The notes below the pieces were generated by a model. It was not told where the DNA came from. It ran no database searches and saw only the letters and a list, made by a program, of their open reading frames with translations. A stretch of DNA of 64,000 nucleotides, from NCBI RefSeq assembly GCF_003019815.1, contig NZ_CP027773.1:693001-757000 (forward strand). Direction: 5' to 3'. Below are positions 1 to 7,516 of this stretch, piece after piece. The stretch comes from Variovorax sp. PMC12 (GTDB lineage: Bacteria; Pseudomonadota; Gammaproteobacteria; Burkholderiales; Burkholderiaceae_C). The translations under genes and the position numbers were made by a program. Position 1 is the stretch's first letter; each line of letters starts with the position of its first letter.

Positions 1-1
1 G

Positions 2-601
2 CAGGGCGTCGACATTTCCGTGCACGCGCTCACCAAGTACCCGAGCGGCGGCGGCGATGTGCTGATGGGCAGCGTGGTCACGCGCGACGAGCGCCTGCAC
101 CGCGCCCTCAAGCTCACCCACATGCGCATGGGTTTCGGCGTCGGCGTCGGCGACGTCGAGACGCTGCTGCGCTCGCTGCCCAGCATCGGTCTGCGCTATG
201 CGGCGCACGACCGCGCGGCACGGGAACTGGCGGGATGGCTCAACGGCTGCGAGGAAATCGCGCAGGTGCTGCACCCGGCGCTGGAAGATTCCCCGGGCCA
301 TGTCCACTGGCGTGCACTGTGCGGCGAAACCGACCTGGCGGCGGGCCTGTTCTCCGTGGTGTTCGACGAGCGCTTCCGCACCGAGCAGGTCGACCGCTTC
401 TGCGACAGCCTGAAGCTGTTCCGGCTCGGCTACTCGTGGGGCGGGCCGATCAGCCTCGTGGTGCCCTACGACATCGGCCTGATGCGCGACGCCAGTGTGG
501 CGCGCTGGCCCCACAGGGGCACGCTCGTCCGCTTTTCGATCGGCCTGGAAGACGTGGGCGATCTGCGGGCCGATCTGCAACAGGCGCTGGCACGGATGTA
601 A
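2..601 (+). CDS. metC: Cystathionine beta-lyase-like PLP enzyme (3' part)
   Basis: C-terminal half of a Cys/Met-metabolism PLP-dependent enzyme. The open frame runs in from the window edge, so the true start lies outside. The motif HALTKYPSGGGDVLMGS contains the lysine expected to form the Schiff base with PLP, and the remainder matches the small C-terminal domain (LFRLGYSWGG, VRFSIGLED) of cystathionine beta/gamma-lyases. The likely reaction is cleavage of cystathionine to homocysteine, pyruvate and ammonia in methionine synthesis. Cystathionine gamma-synthase and O-acetylhomoserine sulfhydrylase share this fold; the YSWGG segment favours MetC. Confidence 0.8.
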   Translation, partial: QGVDISVHALTKYPSGGGDVLMGSVVTRDERLHRALKLTHMRMGFGVGVGDVETLLRSLPSIGLRYAAHDRAARELAGWLNGCEEIAQVLHPALEDSPGHVHWRALCGETDLAAGLFSVVFDERFRTEQVDRFCDSLKLFRLGYSWGGPISLVVPYDIGLMRDASVARWPHRGTLVRFSIGLEDVGDLRADLQQALARM

Positions 602-713
602 AAAAGCGAATCGGCTGTCTCGAGTGCCGCCGCGGGGGCTCTTGAGACTGCACCGTTATCGCTTACAGTAGGCCACGCGCAGTCACCCTGACTGCCTCGC
701 CCAAGGAGAAGCA

Positions 714-917
714 GTGGCAACACCAAATTACGGCTACGAGAAGCGCCAGAAAGAGCTGGCCAAGAAGAAGAAAAAGGAAGAAAAGCTCCGGGAAAAGGCG
801 AATCGCAAACTCAGCCCGAGCAGCGACGGACTGGCTCCCGGAGACCCGGAAACCGACGTGGCTTCGCTCGAACGCGATCCCCCCACGGTGCCCGAGTTGC
901 CCACCAAGAACGGTTGA
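714..917 (+). CDS. Small lysine-rich hypothetical protein
   Basis: A 67-residue protein starting at GTG, with a good AAGGAG ribosome site about 8 bases upstream. Residues 9-31 are almost entirely Lys, Glu and Arg (KRQKELAKKKKKEEKLREKA) and should form one strongly charged helix; the tail is acidic and proline-rich and probably disordered. There is no signal peptide or membrane segment. Similar short Lys-rich proteins are common in Burkholderiales, but no function is known to me. A rho-independent terminator follows directly, so it is probably a single-gene transcript. Nucleic-acid binding is only a guess from charge. Confidence 0.75.
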   Translation: MATPNYGYEKRQKELAKKKKKEEKLREKANRKLSPSSDGLAPGDPETDVASLERDPPTVPELPTKNG

Positions 918-940
918 TCCGTTTCTGGCTTCCCTCCATG

Positions 941-976
941 AAAACCGCCACAGGCTTGCGCCGGTGGCGGTTTTTT
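941..976 (+). terminator. Rho-independent terminator
   Basis: AAACCGCCAC (942-951) pairs with GTGGCGGTTT (964-973) across a 12-base loop, followed by a T run that continues to 976. It terminates the small Lys-rich gene. It abuts the stop codon of the convergent tesA gene, so it may also act on tesA because the stem is preceded by A residues. Confidence 0.85.
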
Positions 977-1635
977 CATTTGGGCAGCAGCTTGCGCAGT
1001 TCGGGCCAGACGTTGTCGAGCAACTGCGGCTGCGCCGCCGCCGTCGGATGGATGCGGTCGGCCTGGAACAGCGAGAGCGCGTTCGGTGCGTCCGCCACGC
1101 CCTTGAGCAGGAAGGGCACGAGCGCCGACCGGGTGGCGCCGGCCACCTTCGAGAACACCGCCTCGAAGCGCCGCGTGTAGTCGCCGCCGTAGTTGGGCGG
1201 CACCTGGATGCCGACGATCAGCACCTTCGCGCCTGCCGCCTGCGCGGCCTTGGTGATCTGCAGCAGGTTGCTTTCGGTGTCGGCCAGCGGCAGGCCGCGC
1301 AGGGCGTCGTTGGCGCCGAGCTCCAGCACAACGAGGCTGGGCTTGTGCTGCGCGAGCAGCGAAGGAAAGCGGGCGCGTCCACCGGAGCTGGTGTCGCCGC
1401 TGATGCTGGCGTTGACCACGGTCGCCGCGATCTTCTGCTGCGCAAGCCTTTTCTCCAGCAAGGGTACCCAGCCTTCGCCGCGCTTGAGCCCGTACTCTGC
1501 GCTCAGCGAATCGCCCAGCACCAGGATCACCGGCTTGCCAGCCGTGGAGGCTGGAGCCTGGGCATTCGCCGCGGTCGTCCAAGTCCCCGCGCTGCCGAGC
1601 GCGGCGGTGGTCAAGATAAAGTCACGTCGATTCAA
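976..1635 (-). CDS. tesA: GDSL esterase / acyl-CoA thioesterase I (TesA-like)
   Basis: SGNH-fold hydrolase of 219 residues acting on thioesters or esters in the periplasm. The nucleophile lies in GDSL (residues 41-44), followed by the blocks GANDALRG (Gly/Asn oxyanion hole) and DRIHP (catalytic Asp and His) near the C-terminus. I chose a TTG start at 1635 because GGAAAGG sits 7-8 bases upstream and translation then begins MNRRDFILTTAALG, a twin-arginine-like signal ending at ANAQA. It is divergent from a ybbA-type ATPase only 15 bases away, the same pairing as tesA-ybbA in E. coli. Confidence 0.88.
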   Translation of the reverse strand: MNRRDFILTTAALGSAGTWTTAANAQAPASTAGKPVILVLGDSLSAEYGLKRGEGWVPLLEKRLAQQKIAATVVNASISGDTSSGGRARFPSLLAQHKPSLVVLELGANDALRGLPLADTESNLLQITKAAQAAGAKVLIVGIQVPPNYGGDYTRRFEAVFSKVAGATRSALVPFLLKGVADAPNALSLFQADRIHPTAAAQPQLLDNVWPELRKLLPK

Positions 1636-1650
1636 AACCAAAGCCTTTCC

Positions 1651-2361
1651 ATGTCCCAACCCCCGTCTGATGCCATTGTCGCCGTCGAGCATGTCTTCAA
1701 GTCCGTGACCGACTCGGCCGGCACGCTGGACATTCTGCAGGACATCCATTTCACCCTCGGCGCGCGGGAGACCGCGGCCATCGTCGGCGCCTCGGGTTCG
1801 GGCAAGAGCACCTTGCTGTCGATCATCGCGGGGCTGGACACGCCCACGCGCGGCACCGTCAGGCTCGCGGGCGACGATCTGTTCGCCATCGACGAGGACG
1901 AGCGCGCCGCCGTGCGCGCGAAGCGCGTGGGCTTCGTGTTCCAGAGCTTCCAGCTGCTGGGCAACCTCAGCGCGCTCGAGAACGTCATGCTCCCGCTGGA
2001 GCTTGCCAACCGCAAGGACGCCCGCAAGGCGGCCACCGAAATGCTCGGCCGCGTCGGGCTGGGCCAGCGGCTCGGGCACTACCCGAAGGTGCTCTCGGGC
2101 GGGGAGCAGCAGCGCGTGGCGCTGGCGCGGGCCTTCGTCGTTCAGCCTTCGCTGCTGCTGGCCGACGAGCCCACCGGCAGCCTGGACTTCGCCACCGGCG
2201 AGCAGGTCATGAAGCTCATGTTCGACCTCAACCGCGAACTGGGCACCACGCTCGTGCTCGTCACGCACGACCGCGGCATCGCCGATCGGTGCGAACGGCG
2301 CATCACGATCGAGGCCGGAAGGGTGGCAGGTAATGAAAAAGCTGCCGTAGCGCCCGGCTGA
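1651..2361 (+). CDS. ybbA: ABC transporter ATPase, YbbA/LolD family
   Basis: 236-residue ATPase of the MacB/LolD/YbbA type. It has Walker A GASGSGKST (residues 46-54), signature LSGGEQQRVALARA, Walker B LLLADEPTGSLD and switch His VTHDR. Family members energise FtsX-like permeases that move lipids or lipoproteins, or act mechanically, rather than import solutes. The divergent tesA partner supports YbbA. Oddly, the FtsX-like permease that normally follows (ybbP) is absent; the next gene is an unrelated bL12-repeat protein. Either the permease lies elsewhere or the ATPase serves another partner. Confidence 0.88.
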   Translation: MSQPPSDAIVAVEHVFKSVTDSAGTLDILQDIHFTLGARETAAIVGASGSGKSTLLSIIAGLDTPTRGTVRLAGDDLFAIDEDERAAVRAKRVGFVFQSFQLLGNLSALENVMLPLELANRKDARKAATEMLGRVGLGQRLGHYPKVLSGGEQQRVALARAFVVQPSLLLADEPTGSLDFATGEQVMKLMFDLNRELGTTLVLVTHDRGIADRCERRITIEAGRVAGNEKAAVAPG

Positions 2362-2412
2362 CAAGCGCGGTAAGCTATCAAACGGATAGCAAATACAGGA
2401 GCAACATCCCCC

Positions 2413-2892
2413 ATGGACGACCTACCACCGGACGCCATCGCGGCGCTGCGGCGTGGCAGGCTGATCGAGGCCATCAAGATCGTGCGTGACAGCACCGGCA
2501 TGGATCTCCGTTCGGCCAAGGACGCCGTCGAGCGCTATGCCGCATGGATGGGGGACCCGGGCCGCGCTTCGCCCGACGTCTCCGCGCAGGACCGCGGCTT
2601 CGCGTCGATGCCGTCCACGGCACTGACCGCGCTGGCGCAAGGCAACAAGGTCGAGGCCGTGCGGCTCACACGCGACGCCACCGGCCTGAGCCTCGCGGCC
2701 GCCAAGCGGCTGGTCGAGAACCACGAAAACCCGCCGGTCGGCGCCTTCGGCCACCTGGCGTCGGAAATACCTCGCCGCCCGGTGGTCGACGAGCCGGGCC
2801 GCGTGCCGGCGGGCAGCTACAGCTGGCTGCCGGTCACCGTCATCGTGCTGGCCATGCTGCTGGTCTGGGCGTTGTTCGGAAAAGAGCTCTGA
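2413..2892 (+). CDS. Membrane-anchored protein with two bL12-like repeats
   Basis: 159 residues. Two stretches resemble the helix-turn-helix part of the ribosomal protein bL12 C-terminal domain: residues ~8-43 (GRLIEAIKIVRDSTGMDLRS, then AKDAVERY) and ~73-105 (GNKVEAVRLTRDATGLSLAA, then AKRLVEN). A hydrophobic segment at ~137-154 (WLPVTVIVLAMLLVWALF) makes a C-terminal tail anchor. Proteins of this type are annotated only as bL12-domain proteins and no role is established. It is 4 bases from the next gene, so the two are almost certainly co-transcribed. Confidence 0.8.
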   Translation: MDDLPPDAIAALRRGRLIEAIKIVRDSTGMDLRSAKDAVERYAAWMGDPGRASPDVSAQDRGFASMPSTALTALAQGNKVEAVRLTRDATGLSLAAAKRLVENHENPPVGAFGHLASEIPRRPVVDEPGRVPAGSYSWLPVTVIVLAMLLVWALFGKEL

Positions 2893-2896
2893 CCCG

Positions 2897-3877
2897 ATGA
2901 TCGTTCCCCAGTTCTGGGCCGAGGGCCGCGTCCAGGAGCGCGTGGCCGGCAAGCAGATCACCGTTCGCCGGCACGGCTGGTCCGACGACAGCCCCGTGGC
3001 AGCGCAGGCGCATGCCGACCAGCGTGCCCGCGAGGCCTTCGACCGCATCGTGGCCGGCGAGCAGCTCGACCGCCGTGAACTCAAGCGCGCCTACAACGGC
3101 GCCGACGGCGTGCCGATCCGCGAGGAAATCGTCGAGCGGCAGGGCGACACCGTGGTCACGCGCAACAGCTACGGCGCGCGCTGCCTCAACACGCCCGACG
3201 TGCTGTTCGTGGACATCGATTTCGAGGAGCCGCTGCGCGGCAGCGTGTTCGGCTTTGCGCTGGTGCCGGCCCTGATCGCCGGTGTGGTCGGCGGCTGGGC
3301 CGCCAAGACCTGGCTCGGCGGGCTGATCGCGGGCATCGTGGTGTTCGCCGTGGCCTGGGTCATCGGCCAGCGCAAGAAGCGCGGCGAGCCCAGCGGCAAC
3401 CCATCGCCCGAGAAGCAGGCGGCCGAGCGCATCGGACGCTTCATGCACCAGCATCCCGACTGGCACCTGCGCATCTACCGCACGCCCGCGGGCTTTCGGG
3501 TACTGGCCATGCACGATGTCTTCAAGCCGTCGGACAACGCGGTGGCCGATTGCTTCCAGCTGCTGGGCGTCGACAAGGTGTACGCCCGCATGTGCCGCAA
3601 CCAGAACTGTTTTCGCGCGCGCCTGAGCGCCAAGCCGTGGCGCATCGGCATCGGCGATGCGATGCGGCCCCGGCCCGGCGTGTGGCCCGTGGCGCCCGAC
3701 AAGCTGCCCGCGCGCGACGCCTGGATCGCCCGCTACGAAAAGGCCGCCGAAGGCCACGCCGCCTGCCAGTTCCTCGAGGCCGTGGGCAACAGCGAGAAGG
3801 TGCATCCGAATGCGCTGGCGGTGCAGCAACTGCACGACGAGCGCACCCGCGCGACCAGCGGTTTACCCCTCGCCTGA
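2897..3877 (+). CDS. Hypothetical membrane protein
   Basis: 326 residues, not recognised. The first ~115 residues are soluble and charged. Two adjacent hydrophobic segments follow (VFGFALVPALIAGVVGGWAA and GLIAGIVVFAVAWVIG, residues ~116-155), then a basic KKRGE and a long soluble C-terminal domain containing YRTPAGFRVLAMHD and CRNQNCFRARLSAKPWRIG. The hairpin topology puts both soluble parts on the same side, probably cytoplasmic. It is translationally close to the bL12-repeat gene upstream, which hints at a shared function. The CxxxxxC pair could bind metal or form a disulfide, but nothing proves this. Confidence 0.75.
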   Translation: MIVPQFWAEGRVQERVAGKQITVRRHGWSDDSPVAAQAHADQRAREAFDRIVAGEQLDRRELKRAYNGADGVPIREEIVERQGDTVVTRNSYGARCLNTPDVLFVDIDFEEPLRGSVFGFALVPALIAGVVGGWAAKTWLGGLIAGIVVFAVAWVIGQRKKRGEPSGNPSPEKQAAERIGRFMHQHPDWHLRIYRTPAGFRVLAMHDVFKPSDNAVADCFQLLGVDKVYARMCRNQNCFRARLSAKPWRIGIGDAMRPRPGVWPVAPDKLPARDAWIARYEKAAEGHAACQFLEAVGNSEKVHPNALAVQQLHDERTRATSGLPLA

Positions 3878-3879
3878 CG

Positions 3880-3995
3880 GAGCGAGGCACCTTCGTGGAA
3901 CACCGCGGAACCGGCTTTGCCGGGCCGCCGGTGTTGCCCCCTTCCAGGGGGGAGGAGGCCACACGAAGTGGGCAAGCCTGGGGGTAGGGATAATC
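3880..3995. repeat. GC-rich intergenic element with nested hairpins
   Basis: The gap between the membrane protein and rlmB is filled by a compact element: a CCGGC/GCCGG hairpin (3911-3925), a CCCCCTTCCAGGGGGG hairpin (3938-3953), then GGCCACACGAAGTGGGCAAGCCTGGGGG. From memory, intergenic sequences of this style recur many times in Comamonadaceae genomes. Only this copy is evident in the window, so its status as a dispersed repeat is inference. It contains no open frame worth calling. Confidence 0.45.
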
Positions 3996-4000
3996 ACGGG

Positions 4001-4747
4001 ATGTCTTCCCCAAAAGTGATCTTCGGCTTCCATGCCGTGGGCGTGCGCATCAAGACCGCGCCTAAATCGGTGCTCGAAGTGATGTTCGACGCCAGCCGGC
4101 GCGATGCGCGCATGAAACAGTTCATTGCGCGTGCGCAAGAAGCCGGCGTCCGGCTGGTCGAGGCCGACGGCCTGCGGTTGTCCAAGCTCAGCGGCAGCCA
4201 CGGTCACCAGGGCGTGGTGGCGCGGGTCGAACCCGTGGCCCAGGTCCATTCGCTCGATGAGTTGCTCGAAGGCCTCGAAGAGGCCGGCACGGTGCCGCTG
4301 CTGCTGGTGCTCGACGGCGTGACCGATCCGCACAACCTCGGCGCCTGCCTGCGCGTGGCCGATGGGGCCGGCGCGCATGCGGTGATCGCTCCCAAGGACC
4401 ATGCGGCCGGCATCAATGCCACGGTTGCCAAGGTGGCGAGCGGTGCCGCGGAGACGGTGCCGTACTTCATGGTGACCAACCTCGCCCGCACGCTGAACGA
4501 ACTCAAGGAACGCAGCATCTGGTGCGTGGGCACCAGCGACGACGCGCCGGGCACGATCTACCAGAGCGACTTCAAGCGCCCGCTGGCGCTGGTGCTGGGC
4601 GCCGAGGGCGAGGGCATGCGCCAGCTCACGCGAAAGACCTGCGACGAGCTCGTGAGCATTCCGATGGCGGGCGCGGTGGAGAGCCTGAACGTCTCGGTGG
4701 CCAGCGGCGTGTGCCTCTACGAGGCGATGCGCCAGCGCGGCGCCTGA
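4001..4747 (+). CDS. rlmB: 23S rRNA (guanosine-2'-O-)-methyltransferase RlmB
   Basis: 248-residue SPOUT-class methyltransferase that 2'-O-methylates G2251 in the peptidyl-transferase loop of 23S rRNA using SAM. The N-terminal substrate-binding domain starts at FGFHAVGVRI. The three SPOUT motifs are present: NLGACLRVADGAGA (motif 1), VLGAEGEGMRQLT (motif 2) and IPMAGAVESLNVSVA (motif 3), which together form the trefoil knot and SAM pocket. Length is normal for the family. TrmH-family tRNA enzymes are the alternative, but the domain order fits RlmB. It is convergent with the downstream FAD oxidoreductase. Confidence 0.93.
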   Translation: MSSPKVIFGFHAVGVRIKTAPKSVLEVMFDASRRDARMKQFIARAQEAGVRLVEADGLRLSKLSGSHGHQGVVARVEPVAQVHSLDELLEGLEEAGTVPLLLVLDGVTDPHNLGACLRVADGAGAHAVIAPKDHAAGINATVAKVASGAAETVPYFMVTNLARTLNELKERSIWCVGTSDDAPGTIYQSDFKRPLALVLGAEGEGMRQLTRKTCDELVSIPMAGAVESLNVSVASGVCLYEAMRQRGA

Positions 4748-4759
4748 GCGCCGCTTCCT

Positions 4760-4775
4760 GGCCTAGGCCTAGGCC
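4760..4775. other. 16-base perfect palindrome over a stop codon
   Basis: GGCCTAGGCCTAGGCC is a self-complementary tandem of GGCCTA units lying between convergent rlmB and the FAD oxidoreductase. The TAG stop of the latter (4771-4769) is inside it. It may act as a weak bidirectional hairpin, but no T run follows. Confidence 0.4.
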
Positions 4776-5998
4776 TGGGGCGGCGGGCCGCCCTTGCGGT
4801 GGAAGTAGATGAGTTCCGCCACGCGCCGCATCTGCGGCGTGCCCAGCAGGTGGTTGAACATCCAGTCGCTCTGGAAATTGTCGAAGGCCCAGCGCAGCGT
4901 GCGCTTGAGCAGGAAGCTGGGGTAGCTGCGCACGAACCAGATGGCCGGATCGTCGACTTCTTTTCGCACGAATCGCGCCACTGCCTCGCCCGCGCGTTCG
5001 CCGTGCTGCAGCGCGGTGTGGATGCCGCCCGCGGTCACCGGCGACACCATGCCGGCGGCGTCGCCCACCAGCAGCGCCCGTTCACGCGCGACCCTCGGCA
5101 GCACGCCGCCGCACGGGATCATTCCGGCGCGCACCGCGACGGGCGGTGAATCGCCCGGCGACACGACCGAGGCGATCTTGCGCAGCAGCGGATCGAGCCG
5201 CAGCGCCTGGGCGTCGCCGGGCACCACGCGGCGCGCCAGCCCGATCTGGCTCACGCCGACACCGTCGAGCGCCCAGCCGATGTACCCGGGCGCCAGCTTG
5301 CTGTCGATGAAGCAGTGCAGCAGGCCGGGCTCCATGCGCGCACCCCGGTACTCATGTTCCACGCCGTACAGGAAGCGCGTGTTGCGCGACAGGCCCAGCG
5401 CCTTGGCCACGCGCGAATGCGGACCGTCCGCGCCTACGAGGTAGGTGGCAGTGATGCAGGGGCCATGCGTGACCGGCACCTCCCAGCGTCCATTGATCCA
5501 CAGCGCCTGTTCGAACAGCGTGCCGAGCCGCACGTCGACACCGCAGGCCCGCGCCGAGTCCACCATCCAGTCGAGCAGCGAGGGGGCGTCGGTGGCCCAG
5601 AACCAGTAGCCCGGCGCGTGCAGGTCCACATGGCGCATGTTGGGCGCATACAACCGCACGCCGTCGATGCGGCGCACCAGCGCGGGCGGCACCTCTGCCA
5701 GCCATGGCACGCTGTCGACTGCGTCCTTGACGATGATGCCGGTGGTGTGGAGCTTGCTGCCGGCGCTGGCCTTCTTCTCCAGCACCATCACGCTGAGTCC
5801 GGCGAGGGCCGCGGCACGGGCGCAGGCCAGCCCGGCAAAGCTGGCACCCACCACGAGAAGATCGACCTTGATGCCTGCGCCGCCGCTGCTTGGCGATGCA
5901 ACCGGCGCCGCATGCGGCGGGGTGATCAGGGATGAATCGAGGGGGGCGAAGAAACTCGAGGAAGAAGATGGCATGGGCTGGCTGTGTTCGATACGCAC
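4769..5998 (-). CDS. FAD-dependent oxidoreductase (geranylgeranyl reductase / UbiH-like)
   Basis: 409 residues. An N-terminal Rossmann FAD site, VVGASFAGLACARAA...VMVLEKK, starts near residue 48. A second FAD-binding block, ALLVGDAAGMVSPVTAGGIHTA, lies near residue 310, as in the geranylgeranyl reductase, lycopene cyclase and aromatic hydroxylase superfamily. The ~45 residues before the Rossmann motif are low-complexity (SSSSSFF), so the ATG at 5974 (MPSSSSS) is an alternative start. Substrate is unknown; hydride-dependent reduction or hydroxylation of a hydrophobic compound is typical for this superfamily. No neighbour narrows it further. Confidence 0.8.
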   Translation of the reverse strand: MRIEHSQPMPSSSSSFFAPLDSSLITPPHAAPVASPSSGGAGIKVDLLVVGASFAGLACARAAALAGLSVMVLEKKASAGSKLHTTGIIVKDAVDSVPWLAEVPPALVRRIDGVRLYAPNMRHVDLHAPGYWFWATDAPSLLDWMVDSARACGVDVRLGTLFEQALWINGRWEVPVTHGPCITATYLVGADGPHSRVAKALGLSRNTRFLYGVEHEYRGARMEPGLLHCFIDSKLAPGYIGWALDGVGVSQIGLARRVVPGDAQALRLDPLLRKIASVVSPGDSPPVAVRAGMIPCGGVLPRVARERALLVGDAAGMVSPVTAGGIHTALQHGERAGEAVARFVRKEVDDPAIWFVRSYPSFLLKRTLRWAFDNFQSDWMFNHLLGTPQMRRVAELIYFHRKGGPPPQA

Positions 5999-6063
5999 CG
6001 CGGTCTGCGGTGCGCAGCGAAGTTAGCCAGCCGCTGTGCGTGCGGCGTGAAGCCTGTGTGAAC

Positions 6064-6234
6064 TCAGGACGGGTCTTTGCCGCGGGTGCGGCCGACCGCG
6101 CTGAAGATGCCGATCCCGAGCAGGATCACCGCACCGATGCCGATGTAGAGCGTCGGCACGCCCAACACCGTGGCTCCCCAGACGAGGCCGCCCAGGAAGA
6201 TCAAGAAACCGATCATGTAAAGCGCAAAGGACAT
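6064..6234 (-). CDS. Small two-helix inner-membrane protein
   Basis: 56 residues. The ATG at 6234 is preceded by a strong GGAGGA site, so I chose it over an upstream in-frame ATG that gives 83 residues with a non-hydrophobic, Arg-rich extension. It has two membrane segments (MSFALYMIGFLIFLGGLVWG and LYIGIGAVILLGIGIFSAVG) and a short basic tail. No family function is known to me. Confidence 0.8.
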   Translation of the reverse strand: MSFALYMIGFLIFLGGLVWGATVLGVPTLYIGIGAVILLGIGIFSAVGRTRGKDPS

Positions 6235-6338
6235 CGCCGTTCCTCCGGAAGCTGAGATGCGTTGCAGTATCCCGGCCGGCGCGAGGCTTCGAGGCGGCCC
6301 GCGCCGCCTGTCCATGTGGGAGCCAGCCTACCGATGGG

Positions 6339-6944
6339 CTAGGACGGGCTCGCCACCAGCAGGTAGCGGCAGGCTCCGCGACCCAGCGCCTTGAACGCCA
6401 GCGGCCTGTCCACGCCGAAGTCGAGACAGTCGCCCGGCCCAAGCTCGAAACGCTCGTCGCCGTAGTCCACGCGGAGCGCGCCTTCGAGCATCCACAGGCA
6501 TTGTCGATACGGCTTGCCGCTCCACCGCGGATAGCTGACCTGCGCCGAACGCGGCAGCTCGACCTCGACCAGTTCGACACCGCTGCCCGCGTGGCGCTCC
6601 GCCACCTGGCGGCGCAGGTAGCCCGCTTCGGGATCTCGCCACACGTGCTGCTCGGCCCTTGTTCGCAGGCGCTGGGGACTGTCCTTTTCTTCTGTCAGCA
6701 ACTGCGCAAGCGGCACGCCCAGCCCCGCAGCCAGTTTGCCCAGCAGCACGGCCGTGGGGCTGCTCTGGGCACGCTCCACCTTCGAGATCATGGCCTTGCT
6801 GACCCCCGACAACTCGGCCAGTTCGGCAAGGCTGAGCGTCCGTGCCTGCCGCAGCGCCAGCAGCCGCGAGGCGATGAGTGCGTCGATGCCATCGGCAGCG
6901 CCCTGTGTAGAAGAGGCGGTGGAGGTGGATGAAGTGTTTCCCAT
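6339..6944 (-). CDS. XRE-family regulator with cupin sensor domain
   Basis: 201 residues. The N-terminal helix-turn-helix of the Cro/XRE type (residues ~24-80, LSLAELAELSGVSKAMISKVERAQSSP) is followed by a C-terminal cupin (~120-200, RWSGKPYRQCLWMLEGALRV, GPGDCLDFG). Regulators of this build usually sense a small metabolite in the cupin and control a neighbouring gene. It is divergent from the GNAT gene, with 43 bases between the start codons, and a palindrome in that gap fits joint auto-regulation. The ligand is unknown. Confidence 0.88.
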   Translation of the reverse strand: MGNTSSTSTASSTQGAADGIDALIASRLLALRQARTLSLAELAELSGVSKAMISKVERAQSSPTAVLLGKLAAGLGVPLAQLLTEEKDSPQRLRTRAEQHVWRDPEAGYLRRQVAERHAGSGVELVEVELPRSAQVSYPRWSGKPYRQCLWMLEGALRVDYGDERFELGPGDCLDFGVDRPLAFKALGRGACRYLLVASPS

Positions 6945-6946
6945 AT

Positions 6947-6961
6947 GAGATTATTATTCTC
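6947..6961. promoter_or_regulatory. GAGA-N7-TCTC palindrome between XRE-cupin regulator and GNAT gene
   Basis: GAGATTATTATTCTC is an inverted repeat with outer similarity (ATAT on both sides), inside a strikingly AT-rich 43-base gap in otherwise GC-rich DNA. It overlaps the region where both divergent promoters must lie, so it is the best candidate operator for the XRE-cupin regulator. This is inference from position and symmetry. Confidence 0.5.
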
Positions 6962-6987
6962 TTATATTGGACGACTCAAGGAACATC

Positions 6988-7509
6988 ATGCGGCTCATCC
7001 CCTGCACCGAAGAAGCGCACGCCGCGGCGATTCTTGCCATCCTCAACGAAGCCATCGTCACCTCGACCGCGCTGTACGACTACAAGCCGCGCACGCCGGA
7101 GAACATGGTTGCCTGGTTCGCCACCAAGCGTGCGAACGGCTTTCCGGTGATCGGCGCGGTGGACGACGAGGGCAAGCTGCTGGGTTTTGCCAGCTACGGC
7201 GCGTTCCGCGCCTTCCCCGCCTACAAGTACACGGTCGAGCATTCGGTGTACGTCGACAGCGCCCACCGCGGCGCGGGCCTGGGCCGCACGCTGATGGAGG
7301 CGATCATTGCCGAGGCCATTGCGCGCGACGTGCACGTGATGGTCGGCGCCATCGATGCCGCCAACGCCGGCAGCATCGCGCTGCACGAGCGGCTGGGCTT
7401 CGAGCATTCCGGCACCGTGCGCCAGGCCGGCTTCAAGTTCGGCCGCTGGCTCGACGTGGCCTTCTACCAGCGGATCCTGGCGACGCCGCTGAACCCGGTC
7501 GACGGCTGA
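6988..7509 (+). CDS. GNAT N-acetyltransferase, phosphinothricin acetyltransferase-like
   Basis: 173 residues. The ATG at 6988 has AAGGA six bases upstream, better than the TTG at 6967. Family hallmarks are ILNEAIVTSTALYD near the N-terminus, the acetyl-CoA loop HRGAGLGRTLME (Q/RxxGxG/A type) and the block ANAGSIALHERLGFEHSGT. Relatives acetylate phosphinothricin, methionine sulfoximine or methionine sulfone, detoxifying glutamine-synthetase inhibitors. Substrate cannot be fixed from sequence alone. The divergent XRE-cupin regulator probably controls it. Confidence 0.85.
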   Translation: MRLIPCTEEAHAAAILAILNEAIVTSTALYDYKPRTPENMVAWFATKRANGFPVIGAVDDEGKLLGFASYGAFRAFPAYKYTVEHSVYVDSAHRGAGLGRTLMEAIIAEAIARDVHVMVGAIDAANAGSIALHERLGFEHSGTVRQAGFKFGRWLDVAFYQRILATPLNPVDG

Positions 7510-7516
7510 GCGCCCG

